Source: Asaia lannensis NBRC 102526 (GTDB lineage: Bacteria; Pseudomonadota; Alphaproteobacteria; Acetobacterales; Acetobacteraceae). From it: DNA of 64,000 bases. Below the pieces are notes generated by a model that was not told where the DNA came from, did not search any database, and worked only from the letters and a program-made list of their open reading frames with translations. The stretch's first letter is position 1. Each line of letters opens with the position of its first letter. The position numbers and the translations under genes were made by a program. The stretch spans positions 1 through 64,000 of the forward strand of contig NZ_JAMXQU010000007.1 of NCBI RefSeq assembly GCF_024054035.1, given 5' to 3'. Below, piece by piece: positions 8,123 to 17,853 of this stretch.

Positions 8123-8607
8123 AAATACGTCGTTATAGGACCAAAATGCTCCCTATGGATTTTTAACGATAATTGTATGACATGAAATGTTATATTGTCA
8201 TAGATCCGGAAATAATCTGTCACTATGGTGTGTTGTATTTCGGATTCGAACCGATATTGTGGCGCAATTATGAACCATAAAAGGCGAGCGTGAGGCAGTT
8301 CGCTGCTGCGAAGAGGCCGGTCAGGAATATATCGAAGGGTGTGTTGCGGCTATTCCGGCCTATACGGATCGCCCCTGAGATGGGCCGATAACCAGACCGA
8401 CTGTATGCACCATGGACATCGATGGACGTGCAGCTTGCGGCATTCATGCCGCTATTCAGGTCAGCAGGCCGGCACAATCCGACAGGGGATTACCTACGGA
8501 TAAGACGCTTTTCATTGGTTGACGGTGTCGTGTTGCACGATTGACCGAGCGTATTCTATCGGTGCGGAAGCACACGCAGGCAAAGGCGGTTTTCAAAGGG
8601 GAGTAAA
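8123..8607. other. Intergenic, AT-rich then mixed, no gene recognised
   Basis: Between the Hint gene leader and tRNA-Arg I find only short frames with no domain or ribosome site. The left part is AT-rich, unlike the rest of the window. Confidence 0.5.
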
Positions 8608-8684
8608 TGGCGGACCCGAAAGGATTCGAACCTTCGACCTTCGCCTTCGGAGGGCGACGCTCTATCCAGCTGAGCTACGGGTCC
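8608..8684 (-). tRNA. tRNA-Arg (anticodon CCG)
   Basis: The 77-base cloverleaf reads GGACCCG (acceptor), TAGCTCAGCTGGATAGAGC (D arm), an anticodon arm TCGCC-CTCCGAA-GGCGA with anticodon CCG, the T loop TTCGAAT, and CGGGTCC closing the acceptor. The discriminator is G and the CCA end is encoded. It reads the Arg codon CGG. Confidence 0.97.
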
Positions 8685-8836
8685 CGCTGGATCGCTTCAT
8701 AGCCAGATTTGCAAAAGCGCGCCAGTCCCAATTTACGGGCCGATCCTTCTCCTGTGGCGCGATGACAGCGGCTGACAGGCTATAGGAGGCGAGGTAGCCC
8801 TGTTGAGCTGGAGGTGTGCTTCCGACCGGGGCGTGA

Positions 8837-9850
8837 TCAGGGGGTGTCATGGCCCGGATCGCCAGCCATCCAGACGGCTGCTGCCACGTCGCCCCCGGAT
8901 GGCAGAAGGCTGTCAGGATGCAGGATCCATGAGGCAATGTCGTCCGTTGCATTGCGTCCGTTGCGGTCACGCAGCAGTAGATGATGCCCGCCGGTAATCA
9001 GGTCCTTGCGTACGCTGGACGGCAGTCGATGCCAGAACAGCGCCATGGGGGCCGCGGGGATCATCTGATCCCGATCGCCGTACAGAACAAGCATCGGCTT
9101 GTGCACGCGCGCCGCTGCGGCGGACGCTGCAGCCATGAGATCGACCAGCCCGCGTAATGTATCCAGTCGATAGCCGTGCAGGGTGAGGGGGTCGAAATAA
9201 AGGCGTCTCAGCGCGGCAAGATTGTTCGTCGCTATGTGCTCACCCGGGACATGCGCACCAGTGAACAACCAATCGGGTGCGAGTGTGTCGAGCCCGTTCA
9301 GTATGAGGCGTGAGAGCGGGTCGAAACGCCATATGGCCGGTGAGACGAGAATGACGCCGCGTATGGGGTCGTCCTGCGGGTCAGACGCCAAAAGCGTGGC
9401 GACAGCCCCGCCCATGCTCTCTCCCATGACATAAAGAGGAAGATCCGGATGGTGCGCATGAACGAACTGCGCCTCCTCGCGGGCATCACGCACCAGACGG
9501 TCGGTGCTGCTCCATTGTCCGCGGCTCGCTGTCTCACCGAAACCTCTTGCATCGGGCGCGATGACTTCAATCCCGGCGTCACGCAGTTGCGGCGCCGGAA
9601 ACTCCCACGCATCGCGGCTGTCTCCAAAGCCATGCAGTGCCAGAACGATGGCACGCGTCTGCCCTTTCGCAGGCCATCGTCGCATGGGAGCGATCGCACC
9701 GTCGGAGAGTGTCATGTGAAGCGTTGCGGGTATGAGGGCCGCTTCCTGCCCGCGTGGCTGCGGCGCACGGCGTGCAGGAGGCGTGGCGCAGGCCACGAGG
9801 TTCAGCGCGAAAAGGACCAGACCAGCAAGACGCATTGCGCCCATCGTCAT
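8837..9850 (-). CDS. Alpha/beta hydrolase lipoprotein (monoacylglycerol lipase/lysophospholipase-like)
   Basis: From the ATG at 9850 the product is 337 residues, with a lipoprotein signal ending in the lipobox LVAC followed by ATPP. The serine hydrolase motif GESMGG, the oxyanion-region LALHGFGDS, the acid LVLYGDRDQMIP and the final His in TGGHH make a complete Ser-Asp-His triad. The closest family is Hydrolase_4 (lysophospholipase and monoglyceride lipase). It should be anchored in the envelope facing the periplasm. The frame extends 67 codons further upstream, but that part has no signal peptide and runs into the polA promoter region, so the short start is preferred although its ribosome site is poor. 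Confidence 0.85.
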   Translation of the reverse strand: MTMGAMRLAGLVLFALNLVACATPPARRAPQPRGQEAALIPATLHMTLSDGAIAPMRRWPAKGQTRAIVLALHGFGDSRDAWEFPAPQLRDAGIEVIAPDARGFGETASRGQWSSTDRLVRDAREEAQFVHAHHPDLPLYVMGESMGGAVATLLASDPQDDPIRGVILVSPAIWRFDPLSRLILNGLDTLAPDWLFTGAHVPGEHIATNNLAALRRLYFDPLTLHGYRLDTLRGLVDLMAAASAAAARVHKPMLVLYGDRDQMIPAAPMALFWHRLPSSVRKDLITGGHHLLLRDRNGRNATDDIASWILHPDSLLPSGGDVAAAVWMAGDPGHDTP

Positions 9851-10182
9851 GCCATCGCGCTTTCGCGCCGTGTTGAAAGGCGGTGTTTTCGGAAAGACCC
9901 CTTCAAGGTAAAACAGGCGGCTGCGTATCCCCGGTCCGGAATGAGGGTTTGCCCGGCTGCGGTTTTTCCGGTCACCTTCCCGCGGGCGAGCGTTTTGCAG
10001 GCGATCGTTTGCCGGGTGACAGTTTGAATGCAGGCGGAACTCTCGTATCATTGCGGGAGTATTGCGTCCCTGGGGCGCGCTGGCCAGTAGGGGCGCATAT
10101 ATGCCCCGCCGGGACGGTCCATAGCGGGTCGCCCGAAATAGGAGATGCGCAGCTTGAAGTTCTCATTCCCCAGGGTTGCAGC
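9851..10182. other. Divergent promoter region between the hydrolase and polA
   Basis: About 330 bases without a convincing gene; upstream in-frame extensions of both flanking genes enter it but show no conserved protein sequence. Both promoters must lie here. I see no clear operator. Confidence 0.45.
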
Positions 10183-12957
10183 ATGAGCACCAAGACCCAT
10201 CTCGTTCTCGTCGATGGCTCGGGCTTCATTTTCCGCGCCTTTCATGCCTTGCCCCCCATGAGCAGCCCCGAAGGCGTGCCGGTCAACGCGGTGTTCGGCT
10301 TTACCAATATGCTGCAACGCCTGTTGCGCGATCACGTTGGCACCCATCTGGCCGTTGTGTTCGATGCCGGGCGCCAGACTTTTCGCAACGAAATCTATCC
10401 GCAGTACAAGGCACACCGCCCCGAGGCGCCCGAGGATCTGCGACCACAGTTTCCGCTCATTCGCGATGCGACGCGGGCATTCAACGTTCCCATGATCGAG
10501 CTGGCGGGTTTTGAGGCCGATGACATCATCGCCTCCTATGCCGAGATCATCGAGAAGGAAGGGGGCAAGTGCACGATCGTCTCATCGGACAAGGATCTGA
10601 TGCAGCTTGTGAGCGATCGCGTGGCGCTTCTCGACCCGATCAAGCAGAAACCGATCAAGCTGGCAGAGGTCGAAGCCAAGTTCGGCGTGCCGCCCGATCG
10701 CGTGATCGACGTGCAGGCGCTGATGGGAGACCCGACCGATAACGTGCCGGGCGTGCCGGGCATCGGCCCGAAAGGCGCGGCCCAGCTCGTGCAGGAATTC
10801 GGTACGCTGGAAGCCATTCTGGCGGCAGCGCCTGACATGAAGAAATCCAAGCGCCAGCAATCGCTGATCGATCATGCCGAGGCAGCGCGTATCTCGCTCA
10901 AGCTGGTGACACTTGCCCGCGATGTGCCGCTGCCCGAACCTGTCGAAGCTCTGGGATGCCGGGAGCCCGATGCGCCGGTGCTGCGTGATTTTCTGGAGAA
11001 AATGGGGTTTCACTCGGTCATCCAGCGCATGGGGCTGGGCGCGTTGGCAGGCAAGCGCAACGCCGGCGAGCTCAGGACGGGTGCTGAGAAAACGGGCACT
11101 GAAGAAACCGGCGATATCGAGAGCGGAAGCGACAGGCCCTATGGGCCATATGAGACAATCCAGTCTCTCGAAACGCTGAATGAGTGGATCGAACGGGCGC
11201 GCAAGGCCGGCTGTTTTGCCTTCGATACAGAAACGGACTCGCTCAATGCCCGTCAGGCAACGCTGATCGGTCTGTCACTGGCGGTAGCGCCCGGCCAGGC
11301 GGCCTATGTGCCCCTGCGCCATGAGGGCACGCTGGAGCACCCGGCAGGAGGGCAACTTGAGGTTGCCGTCGTGCTTGAGGCACTGCGCCCCATTCTTGCC
11401 GATGACTCGGTTCTCAAGATTTTCCAGAACGCCAAATACGATCTTCTGGTGCTGTCTCATGCGGGCATCGACCGGATTGCACCCATCGACGACACCATGC
11501 TGATTTCGTATGCGCAATCGGCCGGCGAGCACGGTCAGGGCATGGATGAGCTGTCCCGCCTGCATCTGGGCCATGAGCCGATTTCCTATGACTCCGTGAC
11601 AGGCACGGGGCGCAATCGCGTTCCATTCGCTCAGGTGCCCATCGCGCGTGCCACCGAATACGCAGCCGAAGATGCCGACGTCACTTTGCGCCTGTGGCAC
11701 ATTCTCAAACCCTCTCTGCGTACGCGTCACGCACTTGCGCTGTATGAAGAGATGGAGCGACCGCTGGTCGCCATTCTCAAGGATATGGAACAGGCAGGGG
11801 TCAAGCTCGACGCGGCCGAACTGCGTCGCATGTCTGCCGATTTCGGCTCGCGCATGGCCGAGATGGAGATCGAGATTCATGCTTTGGCCGGGCGTGGTTT
11901 CAATCTGGGCTCGCCAAAGCAGCTCGGCGAAATCCTGTTCGATGAGATGAACCTGCCCGGCGGCAAACGTACGAAGGCTGGCGCATGGGGAACAGATTCA
12001 TCGGTGCTTCAGGAGCTCGCCGATGCCGGACATGAACTGCCGGCGCGCATTCTGGCCTGGCGTCAGCTGGCCAAGCTGAAATCGACCTACGCCGATGCGC
12101 TGGTGCAGCAGATGGATCCGAAAACCCATCGTGTGCATACCTCGTTCCAGATGGCCATCACCACGACGGGGCGTCTGTCCTCCAACGATCCCAACCTGCA
12201 GAACATTCCGATCCGCACCGAAGAGGGCGGTCGTATCCGTCGCGCCTTTATTGCCGAAGAAGGCTATATGCTGGTCTCGGCCGATTACTCCCAGATCGAA
12301 CTGCGTCTTCTGGCAGAAGTGGCCGATATCGGGCCGCTGAAGGAGGCATTCAGGCTGGGGCAGGATATTCACGCACGCACGGCGGCAGAAGTGTTCAATC
12401 TGCCGCTCGAAGGTATGGATCCGCTGACCCGTCGTCGCGCCAAGGCGATCAATTTCGGTATCATCTATGGCATTTCGGCTTTCGGGCTGGCGCGCCAGCT
12501 TGGCATCCCAGCCGGTGAGGCACGGCGCTATATCGATGCCTATTTCGCCCGTTATCCCGGTATTCGCGATTACATGGATCGCACAAAGGATGACGCCAAG
12601 CGCGATGGCTATGTCACGACCCCGCTCGGACGTCGCTGCTATGTGCCGGGTATCAACGAAAAGAACGGAGCGCGACGCGGCTATGCCGAACGTCAGGCAA
12701 TCAATGCACCGTTGCAGGGTGGCGCTGCCGATATCATCAAGCGTGCCATGGTTCGTCTGGGGCGGCGCTTGCCACAGAGCGGGCTGGACGCCAGAATGCT
12801 GTTGCAGGTGCATGACGAATTGCTGTTCGAGGTCAGAGCCGATCAGGCCGAGGCTCTGGCGGCGTTCGTGCGCACCGAAATGGAACAGGCCGCCACGCTC
12901 AGTGTGCCACTGGTGGTCGAAACAGGCATTGGCATGAATTGGGCGGAAGCACATTAA
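10183..12957 (+). CDS. polA: DNA polymerase I
   Basis: The 924-residue protein has all three domains. An N-terminal 5'-3' exonuclease begins at HLVLVDGSGFIFRAFHALPP and includes the GVPGIGPKGAAQL helix-hairpin-helix. The 3'-5' proofreading domain has an intact DTE pair (Asp348, Glu350). The polymerase domain carries motif A DYSQIELR at 701-708 and motif C HDE at 877-879. It fills gaps and removes RNA primers. The start is at the standard family position (MSTKTHLVLV); the frame is open another 100 codons upstream but that part is not conserved. The SCO-like gene follows after three bases, so the two may be co-transcribed. Confidence 0.98.
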   Translation: MSTKTHLVLVDGSGFIFRAFHALPPMSSPEGVPVNAVFGFTNMLQRLLRDHVGTHLAVVFDAGRQTFRNEIYPQYKAHRPEAPEDLRPQFPLIRDATRAFNVPMIELAGFEADDIIASYAEIIEKEGGKCTIVSSDKDLMQLVSDRVALLDPIKQKPIKLAEVEAKFGVPPDRVIDVQALMGDPTDNVPGVPGIGPKGAAQLVQEFGTLEAILAAAPDMKKSKRQQSLIDHAEAARISLKLVTLARDVPLPEPVEALGCREPDAPVLRDFLEKMGFHSVIQRMGLGALAGKRNAGELRTGAEKTGTEETGDIESGSDRPYGPYETIQSLETLNEWIERARKAGCFAFDTETDSLNARQATLIGLSLAVAPGQAAYVPLRHEGTLEHPAGGQLEVAVVLEALRPILADDSVLKIFQNAKYDLLVLSHAGIDRIAPIDDTMLISYAQSAGEHGQGMDELSRLHLGHEPISYDSVTGTGRNRVPFAQVPIARATEYAAEDADVTLRLWHILKPSLRTRHALALYEEMERPLVAILKDMEQAGVKLDAAELRRMSADFGSRMAEMEIEIHALAGRGFNLGSPKQLGEILFDEMNLPGGKRTKAGAWGTDSSVLQELADAGHELPARILAWRQLAKLKSTYADALVQQMDPKTHRVHTSFQMAITTTGRLSSNDPNLQNIPIRTEEGGRIRRAFIAEEGYMLVSADYSQIELRLLAEVADIGPLKEAFRLGQDIHARTAAEVFNLPLEGMDPLTRRRAKAINFGIIYGISAFGLARQLGIPAGEARRYIDAYFARYPGIRDYMDRTKDDAKRDGYVTTPLGRRCYVPGINEKNGARRGYAERQAINAPLQGGAADIIKRAMVRLGRRLPQSGLDARMLLQVHDELLFEVRADQAEALAAFVRTEMEQAATLSVPLVVETGIGMNWAEAH

Positions 12958-12960
12958 GCA

Positions 12961-13587
12961 ATGAACAAGAACCGTACCCCCCGCAAAACCTGGACAGCCC
13001 CGCGTATCGCGATCGTCGTGCTTGTCCTTGCCCTGGCACTCAGCTGGAGCGCCTATCGCCTGTCGGAAAAATTCGGCAGCATGGTCTCGACGCAGGGAAA
13101 TGAAATCGGGGGAAGCTATCGTCTCGTCGCGCTCGGTGAAGGCAATGTCACAGAGGGCGACTTCAAGGGTAACTGGGTGCTGGTCTGGTTTTTCGACACG
13201 CATTGCCCCAAGGGACTTTGCGGCCCTGTGCTGAAAACCATGAGCGACACAAAAATCGCTCTGGCGCGTGAAGGGATCAGGGTTGCGCCTCTGGCCATCA
13301 CGCTGGACCCGCTGCACGATGAATCGGACGATCTCAAGAAATATGCCCTGCCTCTGGGCGATCATGTCGTCCCGCTTACCGGGTCACCCAACATGATCGA
13401 ACGCGTTGCCAAGGAATTTCATGCCCCCAACGAGCTGGTACATGCAGATGACGGCACGTCCTATCATCTCCCGGCACCGCGCATCGTGATCATGGACCCG
13501 CAGGGGCGCTATGCAGGCACGGTCGATGCAACAGCAGGAACCGAGGCGCTGGTGACGCGCATCCATCAGCTCGCCCATCGCGGCTGA
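12961..13587 (+). CDS. SCO1/SenC-like thioredoxin-fold protein
   Basis: This 208-residue protein has an N-terminal membrane anchor (about residues 14-31) and a periplasmic thioredoxin-like domain. SCO proteins deliver copper to the CuA site of cytochrome oxidase through CxxxC and a distal His. Here the cysteine motif is CPKGLC (Cys82, Cys87), one residue longer than usual, and the distal His169 in YHLPAPRIVIMDPQG is present. The VAPLAITLDPLHDESDDLKKY stretch fits the family. It starts three bases after polA. The stretched motif may change metal or redox properties, so copper chaperone function is inferred. Confidence 0.85.
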   Translation: MNKNRTPRKTWTAPRIAIVVLVLALALSWSAYRLSEKFGSMVSTQGNEIGGSYRLVALGEGNVTEGDFKGNWVLVWFFDTHCPKGLCGPVLKTMSDTKIALAREGIRVAPLAITLDPLHDESDDLKKYALPLGDHVVPLTGSPNMIERVAKEFHAPNELVHADDGTSYHLPAPRIVIMDPQGRYAGTVDATAGTEALVTRIHQLAHRG

Positions 13588-13627
13588 ACATGGGGGCGGC
13601 GGCTTGAACGGACGTCAGCCGCCGCGT

Positions 13628-15376
13628 ATGCGGCTTTTGCCTGTGCCCGCATTTCCAAGCACGCTGCATGGTGCCGCTCTTGCCTTGTATCTGCTGGCTT
13701 TCCCCGTTTGCACGCATGCCGCGCCGGAGACGATGCCGGGTGACGGGATCTCGGGTAACAGGGGGCAAAGCCAGATACGGGCGCAGGGCGTGACGCAGGG
13801 CAGTCCGCATCGCGGGGGCACGCTACACCTGACGGCTGATGCCCCGGGGGGCACGCTGGACCCTCAGATCAACTACACCAGCGAATATATCCAGCTTTTC
13901 GTGAATATGTACGACGGGCTCGTAACCTATCGTCAGGCCGATGGCGCAGCCGGGCTCGAAGTCGTGCCCGATCTTGCGGAAAGCCTGCCGGAGGTGAGCC
14001 CTGACGGTCTTGTCTGGGTGTTCCGGCTGCGCGAGGGCGTGCGTTTCTCGAACGGAGCGCCAGTCACGGTCGAGGATGTCGCGGCCTCGCTCAGGCGCAT
14101 CTATCGCGTGGGCAGTCCCACCGCATTGTCGTTTTACGGCAATATCGTCGGCGCTAAGGCCTGCCTCACCGACCCCACCCATTGCCGTCTGGAAGGCGTA
14201 ACGACCGACCCGGCGGCAAGGCGCATCACGATCAGACTTGAAGCACCTGATGGTGAATTCCTGCAAAAACTCGCGTTTCCTCATGCCGTGATTCTGCCGA
14301 AAGATGCCCCGGTAACGGAATCCGCCCTGACCCCATTGCCCGGTACCGGGCCCTATCGCATTACGCAGTACGACCCGTCTCACCGTATGGAAATCGGTCG
14401 TAATCCATGGTTTCGCGTGTGGAATCCGGATGCGCAGAGCGAAGGCTATGTCGATCGTATCATCTACGATTTCGGCCTGTCTGACGAAGCCGAAGTGACT
14501 GCGGTCGAGCAGGGGCACTATGACTCCATGCTCGATGCCAAGCCGCAGGACAGGCTGGGCGAGCTTGGCAGCCAATATACCGATCAGGTTCATCTCCAAC
14601 CGCTGCTCGGGCTCTACTACCTGGCCCTGAATGTGCATGAGCCGCCGTTCGACTCCCTTGAGGTCAGGCAGGCAATCAACCACGCGGTCGATCGGCATGC
14701 GATGGCCATTCTCTACGGTGGCTCGGCCATTGCCGAGCCGCTCTGCCAGATCGTCCCGCACGGCATTGAAGGGGCCGATATTCCCTGTCGCTTTGGAAAA
14801 ACCTCCGACACCGGACAATGGCAGGGGCCCGATCTCGACAGGGCGCGGGCGCTGATACGCCAGAGCGGTCACATGGGGCAGCGTGTCACGCTGGTTGTGC
14901 CCAATCAGGCGATAGGCCTCGCCATGGGCGTGTATCTGCGCAACATGCTTCAGTCATTGGGTTTCGAAGCCAGCGTGCGCCCCATGACGCCTGCTACCGC
15001 CGAAGGTTATGCCCGCAATTCGGACAACCATGTGCAGATCAGTCTGTCCTACTGGTATGCGGATTATCCATCGCCTTCGACCTTTCTCGACGCGCTTTTG
15101 GGATGCGATAACGCCCGACCCCATTCTGACGGATCGACCAATGCAAGCGGGTTCTGTCACCCGGCCCTCCAGACGCTCATGGTTCAGGCAGAGCATTCTC
15201 TCGATGCAGGCCGAACGCAGGAACTCTGGAAGCAGGCCGGAATGATGGCCATGGACCAAAGCGCCGTCATTCCGCTTATCCAGATGCGCTATGTCGATTT
15301 CGTTTCGAAACGACTGGGCAATTATCACTACTCTCTGCTGAACCACATGCTCCTGTCGCAGGTCTGGGTGCAGTAG
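13628..15376 (+). CDS. ABC transporter solute-binding protein, family 5 (peptide/nickel type)
   Basis: The product is about 582 residues with a signal peptide ending near THA-AP. It has the family-5 (SBP_bac_5, DppA/OppA-like) layout: the opening GGTLHLTAD and TLDPQINY, LAESLPEVSPDGLVWVFRLREGVRFSNGAPVTVEDV, then LPGTGPYRI, and a C-terminal lobe with VRQAINHAVDR. It would bind peptides or other medium-sized solutes in the periplasm, but no permease or ATPase genes are adjacent. I chose ATG 13628; a TTG at 13604 after a GGGGG run is possible. The next gene is convergent. Confidence 0.88.
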   Translation: MRLLPVPAFPSTLHGAALALYLLAFPVCTHAAPETMPGDGISGNRGQSQIRAQGVTQGSPHRGGTLHLTADAPGGTLDPQINYTSEYIQLFVNMYDGLVTYRQADGAAGLEVVPDLAESLPEVSPDGLVWVFRLREGVRFSNGAPVTVEDVAASLRRIYRVGSPTALSFYGNIVGAKACLTDPTHCRLEGVTTDPAARRITIRLEAPDGEFLQKLAFPHAVILPKDAPVTESALTPLPGTGPYRITQYDPSHRMEIGRNPWFRVWNPDAQSEGYVDRIIYDFGLSDEAEVTAVEQGHYDSMLDAKPQDRLGELGSQYTDQVHLQPLLGLYYLALNVHEPPFDSLEVRQAINHAVDRHAMAILYGGSAIAEPLCQIVPHGIEGADIPCRFGKTSDTGQWQGPDLDRARALIRQSGHMGQRVTLVVPNQAIGLAMGVYLRNMLQSLGFEASVRPMTPATAEGYARNSDNHVQISLSYWYADYPSPSTFLDALLGCDNARPHSDGSTNASGFCHPALQTLMVQAEHSLDAGRTQELWKQAGMMAMDQSAVIPLIQMRYVDFVSKRLGNYHYSLLNHMLLSQVWVQ

Positions 15377-15458
15377 GTACGCCCACGGTCTCCGACAGGT
15401 CGCGTGGTGCCAGTATCGTGTTGTGTATCGTGTCGGGGTGCCGTGTTGCGGTGTCGCG

Positions 15459-16685
15459 TCAGGGTGCCGTTTGAGCGGATCGGCTATTCTTCTGTGAACG
15501 GCACAGCCATCCGCACAGCCGTTTATCGAGGGGTGCTGAAAAACGCTGCTGGATTGTTCGACCGAGGAAGAAAACGGCCAGAAGAACCGGCGGGTAGACG
15601 AGCCATGCCCAGGCGATACGCAGCCCAGTGGTCCGTAGAAGGGCGACGGCTGGCATGACGATGAACATGTGACTGAGATAGATCTCGTAGCTGCCCCGTC
15701 CCCACGCGCGCAGCCAGTGCGTATGCCCTGCGGTATATGACGCAGCCCAGCCCTGTGCGAAAGCCCAGACAGAGAGCGCGATCGTGACGTTGAAAAACAG
15801 CGGTGTCGCAAGGCCAAAGAGAGACCAGCATAGTCGTCCCTGAAGCAGGTAAAGCGCCATTCCGCCCAGGCCGGTCAGTCCGACAAGGGCAACGAACCTT
15901 GAGCCCGGGGCGTGGCGGGCCATCAAAAGGGCCGCAACAACGCCCGTGGCGATGGCGCTCATACCCGGCCCGTAGGCTTTTTCCTGCCATATCTCGGAAG
16001 CATTCTGCAGCTGCCATTCAAAAACGGGGGCTGCGAGGGCCAAAAGTCCGGCACAGATTGCCAGGGAGAGTCGCGTGCGCCCCAGACTCAAGCAGATCAG
16101 GGGAAAGCCGAGGTAGAAAAGTTCTTCCACCGAGAGAGACCAGAGCACGTCCCAGTAAGCAGGCAGGTAGCCTGTCTGGCCCTCATAGACGTTGAGATGC
16201 ATGAACAGGGCGGAAAATGCCGCACCAGCCAGACTTTGACCGGGATTTTCGGGTCTGAAGGTCGGGACGTGAAGCAGGCCGAGCGTGCAGGCGATGAGGA
16301 TCAGGGCCAGAAGACAGGGCAGAATGCGTGCGGCCCGTCGGCCTGAAAAAGCGCGTAGATCGAGAGCTGAAGGTTGCTGGTACCGTCTGATCGTATGATC
16401 GGTAATCAGAAAGCCGGAGATGACGAAAAACATCGTGACCCCCTTGATACCGCCCCAGTTGAGCATTTTCAGAACCGGATAGGGGAAGAGACCGACGAGA
16501 CTGGTTTCTGTCAGAGGAAAACGCAGGGCGAGGTGATGAATAACCACGAGGATGATGGCAGTGCCGCGCAGGCAGTCTATACCTGCATTACGTGAATGGG
16601 GAGAACGCCCGGAAGGGACATCCTGATCTGGATCGGTCATGAAATGGTGAGGCTTTGCATCGGACAGGGTTTCGACTGTGCTCAT
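15459..16685 (-). CDS. Acyltransferase family 3 membrane protein (OafA/YrhL-like)
   Basis: The 408-residue protein has about ten hydrophobic segments and the Acyl_transf_3 pattern: IDCLRGTAIILVVIHH with His50-His51 as the likely catalytic pair, FFVISGFLIT, then SGRRAARILP, LWSLSVEELFYL and YEIYLSHM. Such enzymes transfer acyl groups to sugars of surface polysaccharides or glycans. No polysaccharide genes are adjacent, so the acceptor is unknown. ATG 16640 is an alternative start that removes 15 residues; neither has a strong ribosome site. Confidence 0.9.
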   Translation of the reverse strand: MSTVETLSDAKPHHFMTDPDQDVPSGRSPHSRNAGIDCLRGTAIILVVIHHLALRFPLTETSLVGLFPYPVLKMLNWGGIKGVTMFFVISGFLITDHTIRRYQQPSALDLRAFSGRRAARILPCLLALILIACTLGLLHVPTFRPENPGQSLAGAAFSALFMHLNVYEGQTGYLPAYWDVLWSLSVEELFYLGFPLICLSLGRTRLSLAICAGLLALAAPVFEWQLQNASEIWQEKAYGPGMSAIATGVVAALLMARHAPGSRFVALVGLTGLGGMALYLLQGRLCWSLFGLATPLFFNVTIALSVWAFAQGWAASYTAGHTHWLRAWGRGSYEIYLSHMFIVMPAVALLRTTGLRIAWAWLVYPPVLLAVFFLGRTIQQRFSAPLDKRLCGWLCRSQKNSRSAQTAP

Positions 16686-16794
16686 GCATCATGGCGCCAT
16701 CGTGTCGCTTTTGCGCTTTATTGCGGACGGGAGTGATAAAATGCCTCAGTTTTCCGCCTTCCTCCCGGGCGTGCGCGAAGCAAAGCCGGACATG

Positions 16795-17250
16795 TCAGAA
16801 AGATCGGGGTGTCGGGGCGATAAGCGCATTCATATGGGCGCGCATTTCCTCGCGGGTCATAATACCTTGCTCATGAAGACGCTCGAGCTTATCGACCGCC
16901 GCAAGATGCGCCTCGGGGGAGAGCGCATGCGAAGATGGATTTGCGTCCGAAAAGGCTGCCTGTGGCGCGAAGGGTCGGTAAGGCCCAATGGGTGGTGCGT
17001 GTTCTTCCGCAGGCCAGATGGCCCAGATGAACAGGGCGAGCCAGCCTATGAATGTCCATCCGGTCAGTACGGTAAGAAGCAGAATGAGCCATCGGTCACG
17101 GTGATGGCGACCGAGGGCGACAAGAGCGGGGGCCATGTAAACAAGCAGCCCGAACAAGGCTGCCGCGATCATGATTATGGTCATCATGCTGACGACGACA
17201 CCCGGTATCACCGTATCTGGCAGAACGTCCGTCATCGTTGGCATGTCCAT
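16795..17250 (-). CDS. Superinfection immunity-like membrane protein with SHOCT-like tail
   Basis: The 151-residue protein has two or three N-terminal hydrophobic helices. The core VYMAPALVALGRHHRD...LILLLTVLTGWTFIGWLALFIWAIW matches the Imm_superinfect family (named for phage T4 Imm, which blocks DNA injection by later phages). Residues about 122-145 (KLERLHEQGIMTREEMRAHM) look like a SHOCT oligomerisation motif. Such proteins are widespread in bacterial chromosomes, mostly without tested function. GGGAT seven bases before the ATG supports the start. It stands alone between the acyltransferase and the ClbS-like gene. Confidence 0.8.
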   Translation of the reverse strand: MDMPTMTDVLPDTVIPGVVVSMMTIIMIAAALFGLLVYMAPALVALGRHHRDRWLILLLTVLTGWTFIGWLALFIWAIWPAEEHAPPIGPYRPFAPQAAFSDANPSSHALSPEAHLAAVDKLERLHEQGIMTREEMRAHMNALIAPTPRSF

Positions 17251-17838
17251 GAGTTTATCCCGCTTTCAAGGCTCTACGCACAGAGTATCAGGATGTAGGG
17301 GATATCGGGAATTTCATACTTTACCCTCTCCCTTACCGTCATTCCCATGAATCGTTCGATCCAAGCGACATGCACGATCCGATGATATGTCCATAGAGCG
17401 CTAAATGGATTTCGATGCCGCTCCGTTCGTCTCGTCGGCCATTCGCGGTCCGACCGTTCTTCCACTGCCCATCTGTGCGCTCGGTCACGGGAGACGTTTC
17501 GCCACAACGATCATCGCAGCGTTGCATGGGGCAGTTTCGCTGTCATGACGGCATTAATGATTGGGCTTGGTCTGCGCCGCGTCACGTCTGCGGCATTCTT
17601 CGCCTTGTTGAATTGAGGAGGAGACGCCCCGCTGATCTATTACGGTATCGAGGTCCAGCGCATATGAAGATCTGCAAACCGAGTGTTCGCACCGCGTATT
17701 CAAGGAGCGTTCAGCCGCACGGGCAATTCACCAGTGATCGGTACGGGATTGTTCGCTTCGGGTTGGAAGCGGAAGCGCGCATGTTTTGTGGTGTCATTCC
17801 CGAAACCCGCTGTCGCAGGTTGCAGGATTTTCGCGAGA
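17251..17838. other. Intergenic region, nothing recognised
   Basis: Nearly 600 bases with only Arg/Ser/Cys-rich chance frames on both strands. In-frame extension of the ClbS-like gene reaches back to 17683 but has no ribosome site or conservation. Promoters for both divergent neighbours should lie here. Confidence 0.5.
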
Positions 17839-17850
17839 GGGGGGGGGGGG
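17839..17850 (+). repeat. Homopolymer of 12 G overlapping the ribosome-binding site
   Basis: Twelve consecutive G end three bases before the ATG at 17854 and supply its Shine-Dalgarno sequence. Runs of this length slip during replication, so spacing to the start codon could vary between cells. It could also be a sequencing length error. Confidence 0.85.
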
Positions 17851-17853
17851 AGT

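Noticed and set aside
8038-8223. 61-codon minus-strand frame in the AT-rich Hint leader
   Set aside because: Aromatic and Ile/Asn-rich chance frame, includes the inverted repeat, no ribosome site.
11998-13365. Open frame of 455 codons opposite polA and the SCO-like gene
   Set aside because: It crosses two confident genes and shows no family pattern or ribosome site.
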